Positions 9,987-21,905 are shown, counted from the first letter of the stretch. The stretch: 64,000 bases of DNA from Odontesthes bonariensis (GCF_027942865.1 NC_134524.1:34247780-34311779), one strand, 5' to 3'. Notes: a model not told the origin generated them from the sequence alone. Program-made: numbers and translations.

Positions 9987-11760
9987 TTTAACAATGTATA
10001 AGAAAGCCCTTCGTAAAGCTAGAACTGCTTATTATTCATCATTGATAGAAGAGAATAAGAATAATCCCAGGTTTCTTTTCAGCACTGTAGCCAGTCTGAC
10101 TAAGAGTCCGAGCTCTGCTGAGCCAGTTATTCCTTTAAATCTCAGCAGTGATGATTTCATGAGCTTCTTTATTAATAAAATTGTTTCTATCAGAGAGAAG
10201 ATTGATGGAGTCCTTCCCACTATTATCAGTGATGTATCATCAAGTACAGCAGCTTTAGAAGTATCTTTAGAACCTGATTTGTATTCAGACGGCTTCTGCC
10301 CAGTTGATCTCTCTGAGCTAACAACAGCAATAGTCTCTTCTAAACCATCAACTTGTGTTTTAGACCCAATCCCAACCAGACTGTTCAAGGAGGTTTTCCC
10401 ATTAATTGACACTTCCATATTGGATTTGATCAATCTGTCTTTGTTGACAGGATATGTACCTCAGACTTTTAAGGTTGCTGTAATTAAACCTTTACTTAAA
10501 AAGCCTACTCTTGATTCAGAGGTGTTAGCTCATTATAGACCTATATCCAATCTCCCTTTTATGTCTAAAGTTCTTGAAAAAATAGTTGCAGCTCAGCTTT
10601 GTGATCACTTACACAGAAATAATCTGTTTGAAGAGTTTCAGTCAGGATTCAGAGTGCATCATAGCACAGAAACTGCACTGCTGAAAGTTACCAATGATCT
10701 CCTCTTAGCCTCTGATAGCGGACTTGTGTCTGTGCTTGTCCTGTTGGATCTCAGTGCTGCATTTGATACGGTCGATCACAGTATCTTATTACACAGACTT
10801 GAACATGTTATTGGGATTAAAGGAACTGCATTAGGCTGGTTTAAGTCATATTTATCTGATAGATTTCAGTTTGTTCTTGTAAATGAAGAATCTTCCTCAC
10901 ACACCAGAGTAAGTCATGGAGTTCCTCAGGGTTCTGTGCTTGGACCGATTCTTTTCACTTTATACATGCTTCCATTAGGTAACATTATTAGACAGCATGG
11001 CATAAATTTCCATTGCTATGCTGATGATACCCAGTTGTACTTATCTATGAAACCAGATGAACCCAATAGGTTGGTCAGACTACAAGCATGTCTTAAATAC
11101 ATAAAGACCTGGATGACTCAGAACTGTCTGCTTCTAAATTCAGACAAAACTGAAGTCGTTATCTTTGGACCTGAGCGCTTCAGGGAGAAATTGTCTAGCT
11201 ATATAGTTACTCTAGATGGTATTTCCTTGGCTTCTAGTTCTACAGTGAGGAACCTTGGAGTTATTTTTGACCAGAATTTATCATTTGACTCGCATATAAA
11301 ACAGGTTTCTAGGACTGCCTTCTTTCATCTTCGTAATATTGTTAAAATCAGGAACATCTTGTCTCAGAGTGATGCAGAAAAACTGCTCCATGCATTTGTT
11401 ACTTCAAGATTGGACTACTGTAATTCTTTATTATTGGGCTGTCCCACATATTCTCTGAAAAGCCTCCAGCTGATCCAAAATGCTGCAGCCAGAGTTCTGA
11501 TGAGAACTAACAGCAGAGATCATATTTCTCCAGTTTTAGCTTCTCTTCATCGGCTCCCTGTTAAATTCAGAATAGAATTTAAGATTCTTCTCCTTACATA
11601 TAAAGCTCTTAATGACCGAGCTCCATCATATCTTAAAGATCTCATTATAAGATATTTTCCTAACAGAGCACTTCGTTCCCAAACTGCAGGTTTACTTGAG
11701 GTTCCCAGAGTTTCTAAAAGTAGAATGGGAGGCAGAGCCTTCAGTTATCAGGCCCCTCTC
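9987..11760 (+). pseudogene. L2 LINE ORF2, reverse transcriptase half
   Basis: The frame is open for the whole reverse transcriptase and the C-terminal region. Motifs in order are [45 protein letters not shown], motif A ([13 protein letters not shown]), motif B ([18 protein letters not shown]), motif C (CYADDTQLY), motif D/E ([12 protein letters not shown]) and the tail with [11 protein letters not shown] and APSYLKDLI. The catalytic aspartates are present, so this half is not decayed. It is inactive only because the nested insertion separates it from the endonuclease half. The last conserved phrase ([11 protein letters not shown]) is duplicated by a 55-bp-spaced repeat, after which family similarity ends. 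Confidence 0.92.
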
Positions 11761-11815
11761 TGTGGAACCAGCTGCCAGTTTGGGAGGCAGAGCCTTCAGT
11801 TATCAGGCCCCTCTC
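11726..11815. repeat. 35-bp direct repeat at the LINE 3' end
   Basis: Positions 11726-11760 recur at 11781-11815, 55 bases apart. This replaces the expected continuation of the LINE C-terminus. Confidence 0.8.
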
Positions 11816-12387
11816 GTCATATCTTCTTTTCTTTGCCATGGAAGGAAATGGCTTTGGAATCACCTTTGGCAATGCTTCATCCTCTGCTCTGCGTTTACAT
11901 AGGAGCCCCATCAAAAACTTTTCCATGTTCTGCTAGCAGTGTCATTCATTGATTGATTCATTTGTGCATCCCACCCGCACGCTCTCCCCTGCAATTGCTC
12001 TGCGCCCCCCACTTTGGGAACCACTGGTCCAGATGTAGTAGCATTCTCAGACAGCAGGTGCCCGATGGAGATTTGGTTTGGGTCATTTGGAATTTCCGTG
12101 AATACTGCCATGTACATGTCTCTGTGTCGTTCTGATCAATAAATTCCCCATAAGAGGCTGCAAAGGTGAGTCCGACTCCTCTTTTCTGCACAACAGTTCA
12201 GTAAACAAGACGTAGGACGTCTAATCTGTATATCTCAGCAGGACATTCAAGAAGAAGGTTTCTTGCAGTTGGATTGGCTTGGAAAAAACACTTATACTTT
12301 GTCATACATATCAAAGTGTATGTGAAAATATATGTATGTGTAGACAGAGAGATGGAGGAAGACTGCAACTTTGCAAAATCATAAAAC
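11816..12387. other. unassigned sequence downstream of serpine1
   Basis: No gene or transposon end is recognised between the LINE 3' end and the predicted polyadenylation site of serpine1. Confidence 0.4.
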
Positions 12388-12846
12388 TTTAATAAATAGA
12401 AATAGAGCAAAAATACAAATATAGCTTTGTAACAAGAACACAAATAACATAAGCACACAATTCAATCAGCATTCTGTATGAATGAAGAATAAAAATACCT
12501 TTTTGTACAAATGCAGGCATGAGTCTATCAGCCACAAAATATCTCTGAGCGGTGCATCAGTGTCTTTTGTGTCAGTTTTGTCTCATTTGACTTTCTCTCT
12601 GTCTGGTTACACACAAACATTCAGAGAAATAAATAAACAGCAAACATGTAAACTCTTCTCAGAAAGTCTCAGACAGTCCTCGCTCAAGTGGAACTGAAGC
12701 CATTGGAAGTGAAACTGTCAGTGAATCTGAGGCTAACGTGTGGAGTCACTGGAGTTGCGCTGGTCTTGTGAGGATGGTCATCATGAGAAGATGTGAGCAG
12801 CAGTAGTCACACACAGAGGAAGACAGCAGGTCTTCCAGGTTTCAGG
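12388..12846 (-). promoter_or_regulatory. serpine1: predicted serpine1 3' UTR with AU-rich element
   Basis: Downstream of the stop codon on the minus strand is an overlapping ATTTATTTA core (12640-12621) of the kind that destabilises mRNA. The first hexamer that could serve polyadenylation is ATTAAA at 12393-12388. AU-rich control of PAI-1 mRNA is known in mammals. Its use here is inferred. Confidence 0.45.
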
Positions 12847-15800
12847 TTATTGAGGTTGGTTGAACTGACCCATGAACAGAACGGCACCTGAACACACACA
12901 GGAAAGCATTGGACACCTCTGCTGCTCTTGTGGAATGGGATTGAGTGCAAATGGATCATGAGTGTTACCAGTATGCTTGTGCTGAATTAGAAAGAGGAAA
13001 GGTCGGTCCAGAGTGATCTCCTCCACCGCCATACGGGAGAACATGATGGCAGCTAGCAGCAAGAAGAGAACACAACATCTGCTCAGTGAGGTGTGTGTGC
13101 ACAGAAACCTGCTTGTGCTCACATTTCCAAAAGGTTCTTCATTGGCTAATTTACTTTTTACAGTCTTTACCTCATGAGCAACTGACTGAGCACAGGCAAT
13201 ACTCCCAACCAAAAAACAGCACTGGCAACGGCCCTGGTGACAGACTACTCATAGACCAAAACACACCACTCGCCATCAAATTCACGGCCCTGTTCCTGTG
13301 ACCTGATACAGTTAAGAACTGTAATCTTTGCTACCTAGAACACTTATCCTGGAAGCTGGGATCATCTAACCACCTCTCCCAGTTACTCACTCATCTCCCA
13401 CAACAACTGCAGTTGCCTAGCCTAGAAATCTAGACGCCCCTAGCGGCCGCAAATGGAATTAGCTCCGGGGCCAGTCTAGTCACTTGCGGTCGTTTTGCAA
13501 CGTTCCAAATCAAAACTTGATCGAGCCAATCAAATCGTGAGGAGCGGGGTCAGAGGCCGGGCTACCTAGTGACGACAGAGGTGCGACGTTTCACTGTGTA
13601 GTTCCAGAGAGAGGTAAAAAAAAAAAAAAAAAGTCCCAGAGAGAGGTAAACAATGGCTGCGCCCGGCGAACAGGCTTATATAACAGCTATATTGCCTTCC
13701 ATTAGCTAGCTCTCTTTAGATTTATAGGGAAACGAAGTAAACTTACATCTGAGAGCAATCCCCAGTCAATTGCGAGCATGATGTACCGAAGACGGCGGGC
13801 CGAACGGCAAAACCAGAAGTGCGTTGCTCACTGCGGCTAGCTTTAGTAGCGACAAATTCGTGGGAACAAAATTGTAAATAGCTGGTATTTTGTCAGATTT
13901 TCAACACCTTGGGGGTCTAAATGACTACTTTCTCACCTGAAAATGTTTCAAATGTTGCTAAAGTTATATATTTACAGAGTTTATAGCTTAAGAGTAATCA
14001 GCTTTTCAGGCCTTAGACTACAAACCATGATGTACATTCCGTCGCGTTGACTACATAAAACTTCTTCATCGCTCTGATTGGTTGTTGCGCCATCCAATTG
14101 CGTGGCGTTAAACTTGACAGACAGCCGTTTATCCCGCCCACACTGCTATCCAGCGTCACTAGACCCCTGTACAGCTTTTTGCTGTACGGGTCTGGCTTGC
14201 TAGGCTAGCAGTTGCCCACAAAGCTGCTGACTTTAAGGAAAGCTTTGGCTGGTAATAAAGCATCGGGTTCAAGTATATTTCAAGTTTTAGGAGCAAATAT
14301 TCTTTCAATTATCGTGAAAAAAAGTGTAATCTCTATTTAACCCTAACCCCGAGTACCATTGCTAACAGAGGGTCAGGCAGCTGTGGCACAAGGGCTTGAT
14401 CAATATTCCCAGAGTGGCATCGTCCATGATCCTGCCCACCAGCTGTTCCCCCCATGCCTTCTGGAAGGAGGCTGCGCAGCATCCCAGCTCGGACCTGCAG
14501 ACTGAGAAGCAGCTTGTACCCGGAGGTTGTCACACTGCTGAGCTGCTCCGCCCATCCAAACATTTTACTTCCCCCTACATTCCACTAAAATAAACCGTCA
14601 CTTTTTGTCTTTTTGCTATGCTCACACCTGCTGCTGCCGTGCATTGTGCAATCTTCTCTTTAGTTTATTCATTTAGGCTCCTTGCGTTTTATATTTATAC
14701 ATACATCTATGTATATATTCTTATATTTCTTAATATTTTATGCAAACTGAGAGCTGAGAAACTGTATTTCCTTCTACCACACTGTGGTTTTGAGTCTGAG
14801 TGGGATTGAGTCTTATCCCTGGGCTTTCTGACTCCCTCATATGCCCCAGGTGTCCTCGGGTAATAACTGAACTTAAAGTTATGGGAAAGCCCTTTCCAGG
14901 GCAGCTCAGCAACCATTGCTCCCTGTCCATAAGCCCCGTGGCTCTGCCTCCAGTCTGTGTGCATTCAAAACTGAAGCTCAAAGTTTCTGATTCAGGCAGG
15001 AATGATGAATTACTTTCTGTGTGGGAGACAGAGAAGTTCATACTGAGGGTACCTGTTGCTGCCGCGCCCTTGGTTCCTTGTTCATTGACCTCAATCTTCA
15101 CTCTCTGCAGGACCTTTGACACACAAAGCCTCTCCTCAGCTGGGGGGGATAAATGCAGGTTACATGCAAACTTCATGTGGGTGCATTCACACATCAACTA
15201 AATACAGAATTAGAATACTTACAGAAAAAAACTGTACAATAAATCTTCTAACAAACTAACTGGCTTTTTTGAAAGTTGGGTGTCAACTTACAGGTTATGC
15301 GTGTAAAATCAGCAGTAGCCAAGTTGAAGATGCCTCCCAGTCCCATGTTGTGCAGAGCAGGCTTCAAATTCACCTCCGAGTTCAGAGAAAACCTGACAAA
15401 ACATGCACATATGTTCAAATTCCATCTGTCTGGATCAGGGCTGGCAGCCATGGAATAATGAATAGAAATCAGCCTTATTTGATCTGAGCCACACAGACAT
15501 GGACAGCCTCTCCCCCTCACCTTGGCATGGCCAGCTGTCTCTTGACGCTCTTCATCTCTGACCTCCACTGCTGAATCCTCCGGCTGCTCAGATCTGCACT
15601 GAGGACGCTCAGTGGAACTTCAGGCTCAAAAGGTGACACCAAGAGCATGCTCAACGAATCCCCCTCATAGGGTACCTCAATGACATCATAGTCCACTCCA
15701 TCAGGGGTCACAAATTCACCTGTGAGTCCAGGAGAAAGACATAGATGGGATTTTGTAATTGTGTAATGATTGGCATGTCCCCGGGGCCCAAATGCTACCT

Positions 15801-18369
15801 TTTGGAGCTGGTGGCAGAGTCTCAGAAAGGGATCAGCTTACCATAGTTGAAGTAGTTAGTGAGTGTCATCATGTGCACAGGTACAGTACTGCCATTGGCA
15901 CAATGGAAAATCCTCTCCTGTGTGAGTTTGGGGTCAAAGGGAACCTTCCATAGGTGCTGGAAGTGAAGAGCATTAAGGAGGACGAGGCGGGTCTCATCAG
16001 TCAGAGATCCAGATGCCAAGAACTCGGGGATGGCACCTGCAGATGAAAAGAACAGTTTTCCAGCTGGCTTCACATTTCAGTCAGACTTCCATTGTGCCAT
16101 ATGTATAATGTTTATTCATTTATGCGTTTAATGGCACACAGAAAGCAGCCCCACAGTACCTGCGGTGTGCTCGGACACCCACGCGTTGATAACCTCCACA
16201 GCCTCGTCGGCTTTGCTGAAATCCACCTGGTGGGGATGGGTTTGGAAGGTCTTGGCCAGGGCCCGACGGAATCCCTTCTCCAGGCTCATCTTCCTCTCCA
16301 GCATCACCCCGCTGGCCACGTCCACGCCCTCCTCCCTGGCCAGGCTCCGCTGCAGCAGCCTCTGCTGCCGGGGCATGCCCCGCTCTGCAAGGGGGGCAAG
16401 GCAGTTGCTTTCATGCTCATGGTTCTCTCCAGCCTAATGATCTCATATGTTTAGTCACCTTTGTTGTGATCTGTAGTTAAGTGTCCAACAAACATTCTTT
16501 AGTTTTTAATGCAACTTTTATACTTCATATTTGAACTGCTTTTTAATTTGGAAAAGATTGCCCTCCTTGCATCCTGTGTGTTGTCTTACTTCCTGTCCTC
16601 TTCCACTGTCCACCTTATTTGTCCTCGCACCAGTTTGCCTCGCTGTGCTCTGCTCTGCTGATCGCCTCCTTATGATCTTTGATGCACTTTGCTTACATAT
16701 TATTCTGCATTTTCTCTTCTCTTCTGATCTCTTTTGTCCCCCAGCTTCTCTGGATCCACTGCAGTCTTTGGGGGCTTTGGGGACTCTTTTTAGCTGGACC
16801 TGCTTCTAGAACCTGACTGCCTGCAGACTACAACTACTAACGAGTCAAGTGAGAGCTTCCTGACTGATCCTGACTCAGCACTATCACAGAGCACCTGTCA
16901 GCTGAGTCTGCTGATAGTAAGACACACCCGTCTGCCAAGCATGAACTGCATGGAACTGGCCATATGGTGGCCATATGCCTGATACCTCCAGTTCCCACTC
17001 TTTCTGCTATTAGACCATGAGCCCGAGCCTTTCTTATTTGTGCTTTCCTTAACAATGTTACAAAGTGCTTTACGAGAGGGGATTGGCTGTTTTAGGACGG
17101 AGGGTTGTTCCAAACAACGCAATGATAGAAAGTGGGATCAATGTATCCTTTCCAAAAGGCTTCCCCAAAGAGCAAAGTTCCCAGGAGGGATTTGAAGGTA
17201 GCTACTGACTTGGTTTTCCTGACTTCAGAGGCAGAGAGTTTCATATAATGAGGGATTTACTAGAAATGACCCCTTGTCCATTTTTTTACACAAACTGTGA
17301 TCTGGCAATAGTCAGCAAGGCAGTATCTGTGGATCTTAGTAATAATGCTCGGCCCAAAACTCTGAGATGAGAGAGAGCAGCAAGTTTAAAATCTGTAGTA
17401 ATTGTGACAGGGAGCCCCTGCTGAAGTGTTTCTGCCTTTTTGTCCCTGTAATGAGTCGAGCTAAACCAGCTGTAGACAGCAGAGGAGCCCTCAGCGTGGG
17501 GAATCACAGTAGCCAAGGGGAGAGGATACAAAAGTGTGCAGAAGTCTGTACTTAGATAAAAAAGACCTGGTTGACTTAAGCCATAAGAAACAAGATGGGA
17601 CAACATGTTTAGGGGGCGGCTGTAGCTCAGGAGGAAGAGCAGTCGCCCACCAAACGGAAGGTCGGTTCGACTCCGGCTTCCCCGGGTTGAAGTGTCCTTG
17701 GGCAAGACACTGAACCCCACATTGCCTACCGATGGTTAGAAAGCACGTAGTTATGTACAGACTTCAGACGTGCTGTATGAGTGCGTGTGGATGGGTGAAT
17801 GCGGCATGTAGTGTTAGCAGCGCTTTGAGTGATCAGCTGGACTACAAAAGCGCGATACTAGTACAGTCCATTTACCATGTTTGACTGCCGTTAGAATGAG
17901 ATGTTTTTATCTGAGAGACGGCCAAGGTTAGAACCAACAGCACTTAAAGAATTGACCTCCAACTTCTTATCATTGAATTTCATGTAATGTTGGCCCATTC
18001 AAAATGTTATGTGAGAAAGTCAACCTGTGAGATTAGCTTAGAATACCGCTGGGATCTGTGGTTTAAACACTTGGTAGCTTCCAGCTGCTTGTGGCTTAAG
18101 ACATTTTTTACATAATCTATGAGCCACTCACCTTGCAAAGAAAAGCCCATAGCTGTAGTTATGGCCCTGTGCGTGTTTCCATCTGCACCAAGCTGAGCCA
18201 TGGCCATGACACAAGCCACGCCATATGGGGAGAAGGCCAGGCTTTTCTCCACAGAGTCCCGGGTCAACTGGGAGAAGACCCTCAGGCCAAAGTCAGTCTG
18301 CTTATCCTGCAGAGAGCTCACTCCCACCTTGCTTAGGGTCAACAACAGGAAAATAGACACAGAGTGCAT
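12847..18369 (-). CDS. serpine1: plasminogen activator inhibitor 1 (serpin E1)
   Basis: Eight coding exons were read from splice sites, and all phases agree: 18369-18132, 16384-16160, 16036-15842, 15719-15521, 15392-15292, 15139-15053, 13052-12969 and 12887-12847, giving 389 residues. The product is a secreted serpin that traps tissue-type and urokinase plasminogen activators and so limits fibrinolysis. The start MHSVSIFLLLTL is a signal peptide. SPYGVA, DETRLVLLNALHF, NKFNY-like TNYFNYG, KVKIEVNEQGT and DRPFLFLIQHKHTG are in the expected order. The reactive loop keeps P1-P1' Arg-Met (about residues 355-356) followed by AVEEI, as in mammalian PAI-1. The exon number and the acceptor one base before the ATG (AG at 18372-18371) match the mammalian gene, in which exon 1 is noncoding. 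No disabling change is seen. Confidence 0.95.
13418..14207. mobile_element. 790-bp nonautonomous DNA transposon, 9-bp target duplication
   Basis: Imperfect inverted ends (TAGCCTAGAAA... at 13418 and ...TTGCTAGGCTA at 14207) are flanked by GCAGTTGCC at 13409-13417 and 14208-14216. It lies in serpine1 intron 7 and has no coding sequence. It contains a poly-A run and a duplicated CCAGAGAGAGGTAAA phrase near 13605-13650. The superfamily is uncertain. A 9-bp duplication fits MuDR- or Merlin-type elements better than hAT (8) or Harbinger (3). Confidence 0.75.
14217..15052 (-). other. rest of serpine1 intron 7
   Basis: The rest of the intron between coding exons 6 and 7 shows no recognisable gene, and its short open frames do not match any known protein pattern. 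Confidence 0.5.
17050..17600. repeat. degenerate LINE-3'-end-like repeat in serpine1 intron 2
   Basis: Phrases such as ACAAAGTGCTTTAC, CAGTATCTGTGGATCTTAG and 'GTCCCTGTAATGAGTCGAGCT' in order resemble a common fish non-LTR 3' region, related to the repeat at 32553-32815. The copy is diverged. The rest of this intron (16385-17050 and 17880-18131) shows nothing recognisable. Confidence 0.4.
17612..17880 (+). mobile_element. tRNA-derived SINE
   Basis: The 5' part has an A box (TGTAGCTCAGGA, about 17621-17632) and a B box (GGTTCGACTCC, 17664-17674) in tRNA-like order. It is followed by the typical body 'AGTGTCCTTGGGCAAGACACTGAACCCC' shortened here to its key words GGGCAAGACACTGAACC, and an L2-like tail AAAAGCGCGATACTAGTACAG. 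It sits antisense in serpine1 intron 2. Confidence 0.85.
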
Positions 18370-18869
18370 GCTGGGAAGAGGAAAAAAGAAGAGGGTATAT
18401 TTGACTATGGTTGGTTATTCAGATTCAATGTGCAGTGAATACACTTAAATAATGATATCTAAAAACAGAAGCCTTTTGTAGAAAGAAAACTCTTTATATC
18501 AGTTATAATTTCCTGACCTGAATGAACTCAGGGCCTGTAAGCTTTGCTCTGATCCTTCTTTGCACACACTTGTAGAATGTATCAGTCATGAGAATATAAA
18601 TATCACACCTTTTTCCAAAAGAGTGGAAAATGTGTTGGATCATCTTAAAAATGAAAAAGTTGAGCACTGAAAACAGGTCAGTGTATTCAGTGTATCTATT
18701 GGGAAATAATGCCCTCCACTTTTCTGTATTTTCAGTACACTGTTTCTGCCTCTTATTAAGAAGGAGCAGCAGCAATAAAAGGATTGCTCAACAGTGTTGA
18801 GGCCATACATCTGTTAGCCATAACCCTTAAAGGAAACAAAGAAAAAATTTCAATAAGGACAGTGAATGT

Positions 18870-19362
18870 TGCTGAAAAATAGTTGCAGCTCAGCTTTGTG
18901 ATCATTTCCACAGAAATAATCTGTTTGAAGAGTTTCAGTCAGGATTCAGAGTGCATCATAGCACAGAAACTGCACTGCTGAAAGTTACCAATGATCTCCT
19001 CTTAGCCTCTGATAGCGGACTTGTGTCTGTGCTTGTCCTGTTGGATCTCAGTGCTGCATTTGATACGGTCGATCACAGTATCTTATTACAGAGACTTGAA
19101 CATGTTATTGGGATTAAAGGAACTGCATTAGGCTGGTTTAAGTCATATTTATCTGATAGATTTCAGTTTGTTCTTGTAAATGAAGAATCTTCCTCACACA
19201 CCAGAGTAAGTCATGGAGTTCCTCAGGGTTCTGTGCTTGGACCGATTCTTTTCACTTTATACATGCTTCCATTAGGTAACATTATTAGACAGCATGGCAT
19301 AAATTTCCATTGCTATGCTGATGATACTCAGCTGTACTTATCTATGAAACCAGATTAAACCA
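18870..19362 (+). pseudogene. L2 LINE fragment, reverse transcriptase motifs A-C
   Basis: This copy is almost identical to 10580-11060 and includes [37 protein letters not shown] and [15 protein letters not shown], with an intact frame. Both ends are truncated. It ends at a stop directly after the shared sequence. It lies antisense in the predicted serpine1 intron 1. Confidence 0.9.
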
Positions 19363-19889
19363 ATCAGTTCTATTTTCATGTTTATTCCAATGGTTTTGCA
19401 GTAAACTATCAATCCCTCCCCATGAAACAGTACATGGTCCTACACACCCCATATTTCTAATGATGGGTAAGGCATTTGCACATTAGTATCCTCTCACAGT
19501 CAGTGCGCCACCTACTGGCTACAGAAAGTTAGCCTGATGTGACTGACAACCATGTTTCAATAAAATCTCTACAAGAGCACCTTCATTTTTTGTTGTTTCT
19601 TCAATTGATACAAATTTGAATAACTTTAAAAAAAATAAAAGCATGTCATAACAATCAGGTTTTGAGTGAACAGTACTTTCATTGTACCTTGTATCTTTGT
19701 TTTTGTACTTCAACTCTAGTTACACACAGTTACAGACAGACATTGCTTTGTAATAAGAAATCAAAATGTTAATTTTGCAGCACTGTTCTATGGTATGGGG
19801 GGCAGAAGAAGGTGGGGGCCTAGGCATTCTGATCCTAGGAGTCGCAAAATGGGTCACATACTGGGTTAGGTTGGGAACATGGAATCTGA
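19363..19889. other. no recognisable gene (serpine1 intron 1)
   Basis: This is AT-rich sequence without a conserved reading frame or clear repeat ends. Confidence 0.4.
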
Positions 19890-20450
19890 ATGAACCATGA
19901 TCAGGACCTCCATTGCAGATACAGCTTCCAAGAGCTGTGGCCTGAGGTTGTCAGCGCCTGTCATGATGGTAAGCAGAAGACTTGCTGGTGGTTGTTGCTG
20001 AAGTTAAAACTGCGATGTTGGAGGAATTTGGTGAGGCCATGGACAGGGACCACGGTTTTACCTGAAGAATGTTCTGGCAAACCATTTGATAACTCAAAGA
20101 GGGTAAGCAGGGTCCCTGGGGTGGTGGTTCCCATTTTTAAGAAAGGGGACTGGGGGGTGTGTTCTAACTGCAGAGGGATCACACTTCTCAGCCTCCCTGG
20201 GAAAGTTTAAACCGGATTTCTATCCTTGCAGAATTACTGAGGGGGTCATGGGTATTTTGACCATCCAGTCTACATTTGTTTTGTGGACTTGGGAAAAGCT
20301 TATGACCTTTGTACCTCTATATGGGAATCTGTGGGGGGTGCTGAGGGACCGGAATCGCTTTTGAAAGTGATTTGGTCCCTGTATAGCCAAATTAAGATCA
20401 TTCAAGTATTTGAAACCCACATTTGTCATACTGACCACACCAAATGAAAG
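19890..20450 (+). pseudogene. RTE/Rex3-type LINE reverse transcriptase, fragmentary
   Basis: Reading frames on plus show VVVPIFKKGDWGVCSNCRGI, then TLLSLPGKV (family: NYRGITLLSLPGKV), and after deletions VDLGKAYD-like sequence (family: FVDLEKAFDRV) followed by GAEGPESLLKVIWSLYSQ. Order and spacing fit a LINE reverse transcriptase with several frame breaks. The assignment to RTE/Rex3 is from memory of similar fish elements. Confidence 0.6.
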
Positions 20451-20496
20451 AGGTAAGTCTGGGGTACACATTTAGAATGTCTGTCATAAGTATTAC

Positions 20497-20612
20497 AATG
20501 AATTGGATTGTAATTGAATGCTTGAATGTGGCTGTATCTTTAAAGTGCTTTGAGATGACATTTGTTGCGATTTGGTGCTACATAAATAAAACTAAACTCA
20601 ATTGAACTGAAC
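20497..20612 (+). repeat. non-LTR 3' tail
   Basis: This has the characteristic AAAGTGCTTTGAGATGACA ... TTTGGTGCTACATAAATAAA ending in an ATTGAACTGAA-type repeat. It is a common fish retroposon 3' end. Confidence 0.6.
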
Positions 20613-21699
20613 TTGACCTATCAGTGGGTAAGTGGTCAGATTCTACTTCTGACCATTGCAAACATTTGTTGGACCATTTGTTGAATCCGCAAACACAAAA
20701 CACACAGTAGGCAAGTCCTGTTCAATATGGTTTTGTGTGTAACTAATATGTTATATAATGAGCCCACATATGATGAACACAAATTAAGCGCTCCTCTTGA
20801 TGTAACACCAGATGATAAACTGTCACTTTCTGTTTTTAGTTGCCTTAGATCTAGATTTTTAGATCCAGAAATGTTGGTCCATGCTTGGTCCATGTTTCTA
20901 TATTTTGTTGTAACATGCCCAAACAATAATTTGCGGTAATATAAGCTAAATCTCACAGTTAGGTTAACGGAGGACTGTAATTACACTTGAATTTCTTCTC
21001 TTGCCCGTAAGAAAATGATTCTTTTGAAGGCTTCTACCTAAAAAAAAGGTTTTACATGAAATGACTCTGACAACGAGTAAATAGGAAAATAACCATAGGA
21101 CAAGTCCCACAAAAGAGCAGTTTAATTTTTGAAATGGCACCTCATGTTGTGCAGAATTGAACAGTGAGACAACATGTCTCCTGTTATAGTAACTCACAGG
21201 CACGCTGCTACCATCTATCATTATGTTGAATTCATATGTTGTACTTGTCATGATTTGTCAGGATGTCTGAGGACAGATCAACACCACTGAAGGCCAAGTT
21301 TGGAGATGGATGTAGTGTGACAAATTATTATTGACTTCACAAGTAATGATGTCTACTCAGAAGCAGCAGGCTTCCACATAGGTTAGAATGTCAGCATGCT
21401 GAAGATGCTGTTGACTTCTGCATCTGTTCCTATTTGTCACACAACAGTAATACCTCAGTGTTTTTAACTACTGCCTATAAAGCTTTAGAAGCATCACATT
21501 GTAGACTACAACTGAATGTTGCTTCCTCTGCAGTTTTCTTATAGAATTACAAAATAAACTGAAAGCAACACGTTAATGTTAAGGACATTTTCAGAAAATG
21601 TTGCTGCTTAGACAGGAAGTCTGATGGTGAAATGTCTCTTTCCCAACATTTTGACATTGTTTTATAGAGGCAAAGCTGTAAATGTGAAGTAATATGGCA
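20613..21699. other. no recognisable gene (serpine1 intron 1)
   Basis: I see no transposon termini and no conserved protein on either strand. The short open frames are not family-like. Confidence 0.4.
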
Positions 21700-21905
21700 G
21701 TTCTTACCTTGTGATTGTATGTTGCAGATGACGAAGATGAAGAAGATCAAGAAGGGTAGGTCTCAGTTGTTTCAACTTTGTTCTCTTTCCCTGCTGCTGC
21801 TTGAGTCTGAAGAATTGAAGGAGTTTGTCTTTTTGTACTCCTGATTTGCACAGCCAGAATCCCACCCTCCTCCTACGCACACGCTCACAGACACACAGAA
21901 AAAGT
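21700..21905 (-). promoter_or_regulatory. serpine1: predicted serpine1 core promoter and noncoding exon 1
   Basis: The coding part begins at a splice acceptor, so an upstream exon is required. On the minus strand a TATA-like TACAAAAAGA lies at 21838-21829. About 95-100 bases further on comes a strong donor (CACAAG|GTAAGAA, exon end 21708). This gives exon 1 of roughly 21803-21708 and an intron of about 3.3 kb. Upstream is a CRE/AP-1-like TGACATCATCGTCAC. The coordinates are inferred from signals, not from transcripts. Confidence 0.45.

Larger units (their letters stand above)
1079..11815 (+). mobile_element. L2-clade LINE, split by a nested insertion
   Basis: An endonuclease half (1079-2032) and a reverse transcriptase half (9974-11815) form one element separated by 7.94 kb of younger insertions. 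The same 13 bases (TCTGGAAAGATAG) occur at 2020-2032 and 9974-9986. A second copy at 25904-26891 reads straight across this junction, which confirms that the halves belong together. The 5' region (ORF1) is missing. The 3' end is blurred by a 35-bp direct repeat (11726-11760 and 11781-11815). The assignment to the L2/CR1 group rests on endonuclease phrases (VYRPPGPYSEF, GDFNIHVD) and the CYADDTQLY catalytic motif. Confidence 0.9.

Noticed and set aside
9987..11760. Long reverse transcriptase frame as a host gene
   Set aside because: It is an L2 LINE with standard motifs A-C and copies at 18870, 25904 and 30413.
12482..13301. Plus-strand short frames around the serpine1 3' exons
   Set aside because: They are antisense shadows of the 3' UTR and exons 7-8 of serpine1, without family similarity.
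17612..17690. A tRNA gene at the start of the SINE
   Set aside because: A and B boxes are present, but the acceptor stem does not close and the sequence continues into a SINE body and tail.
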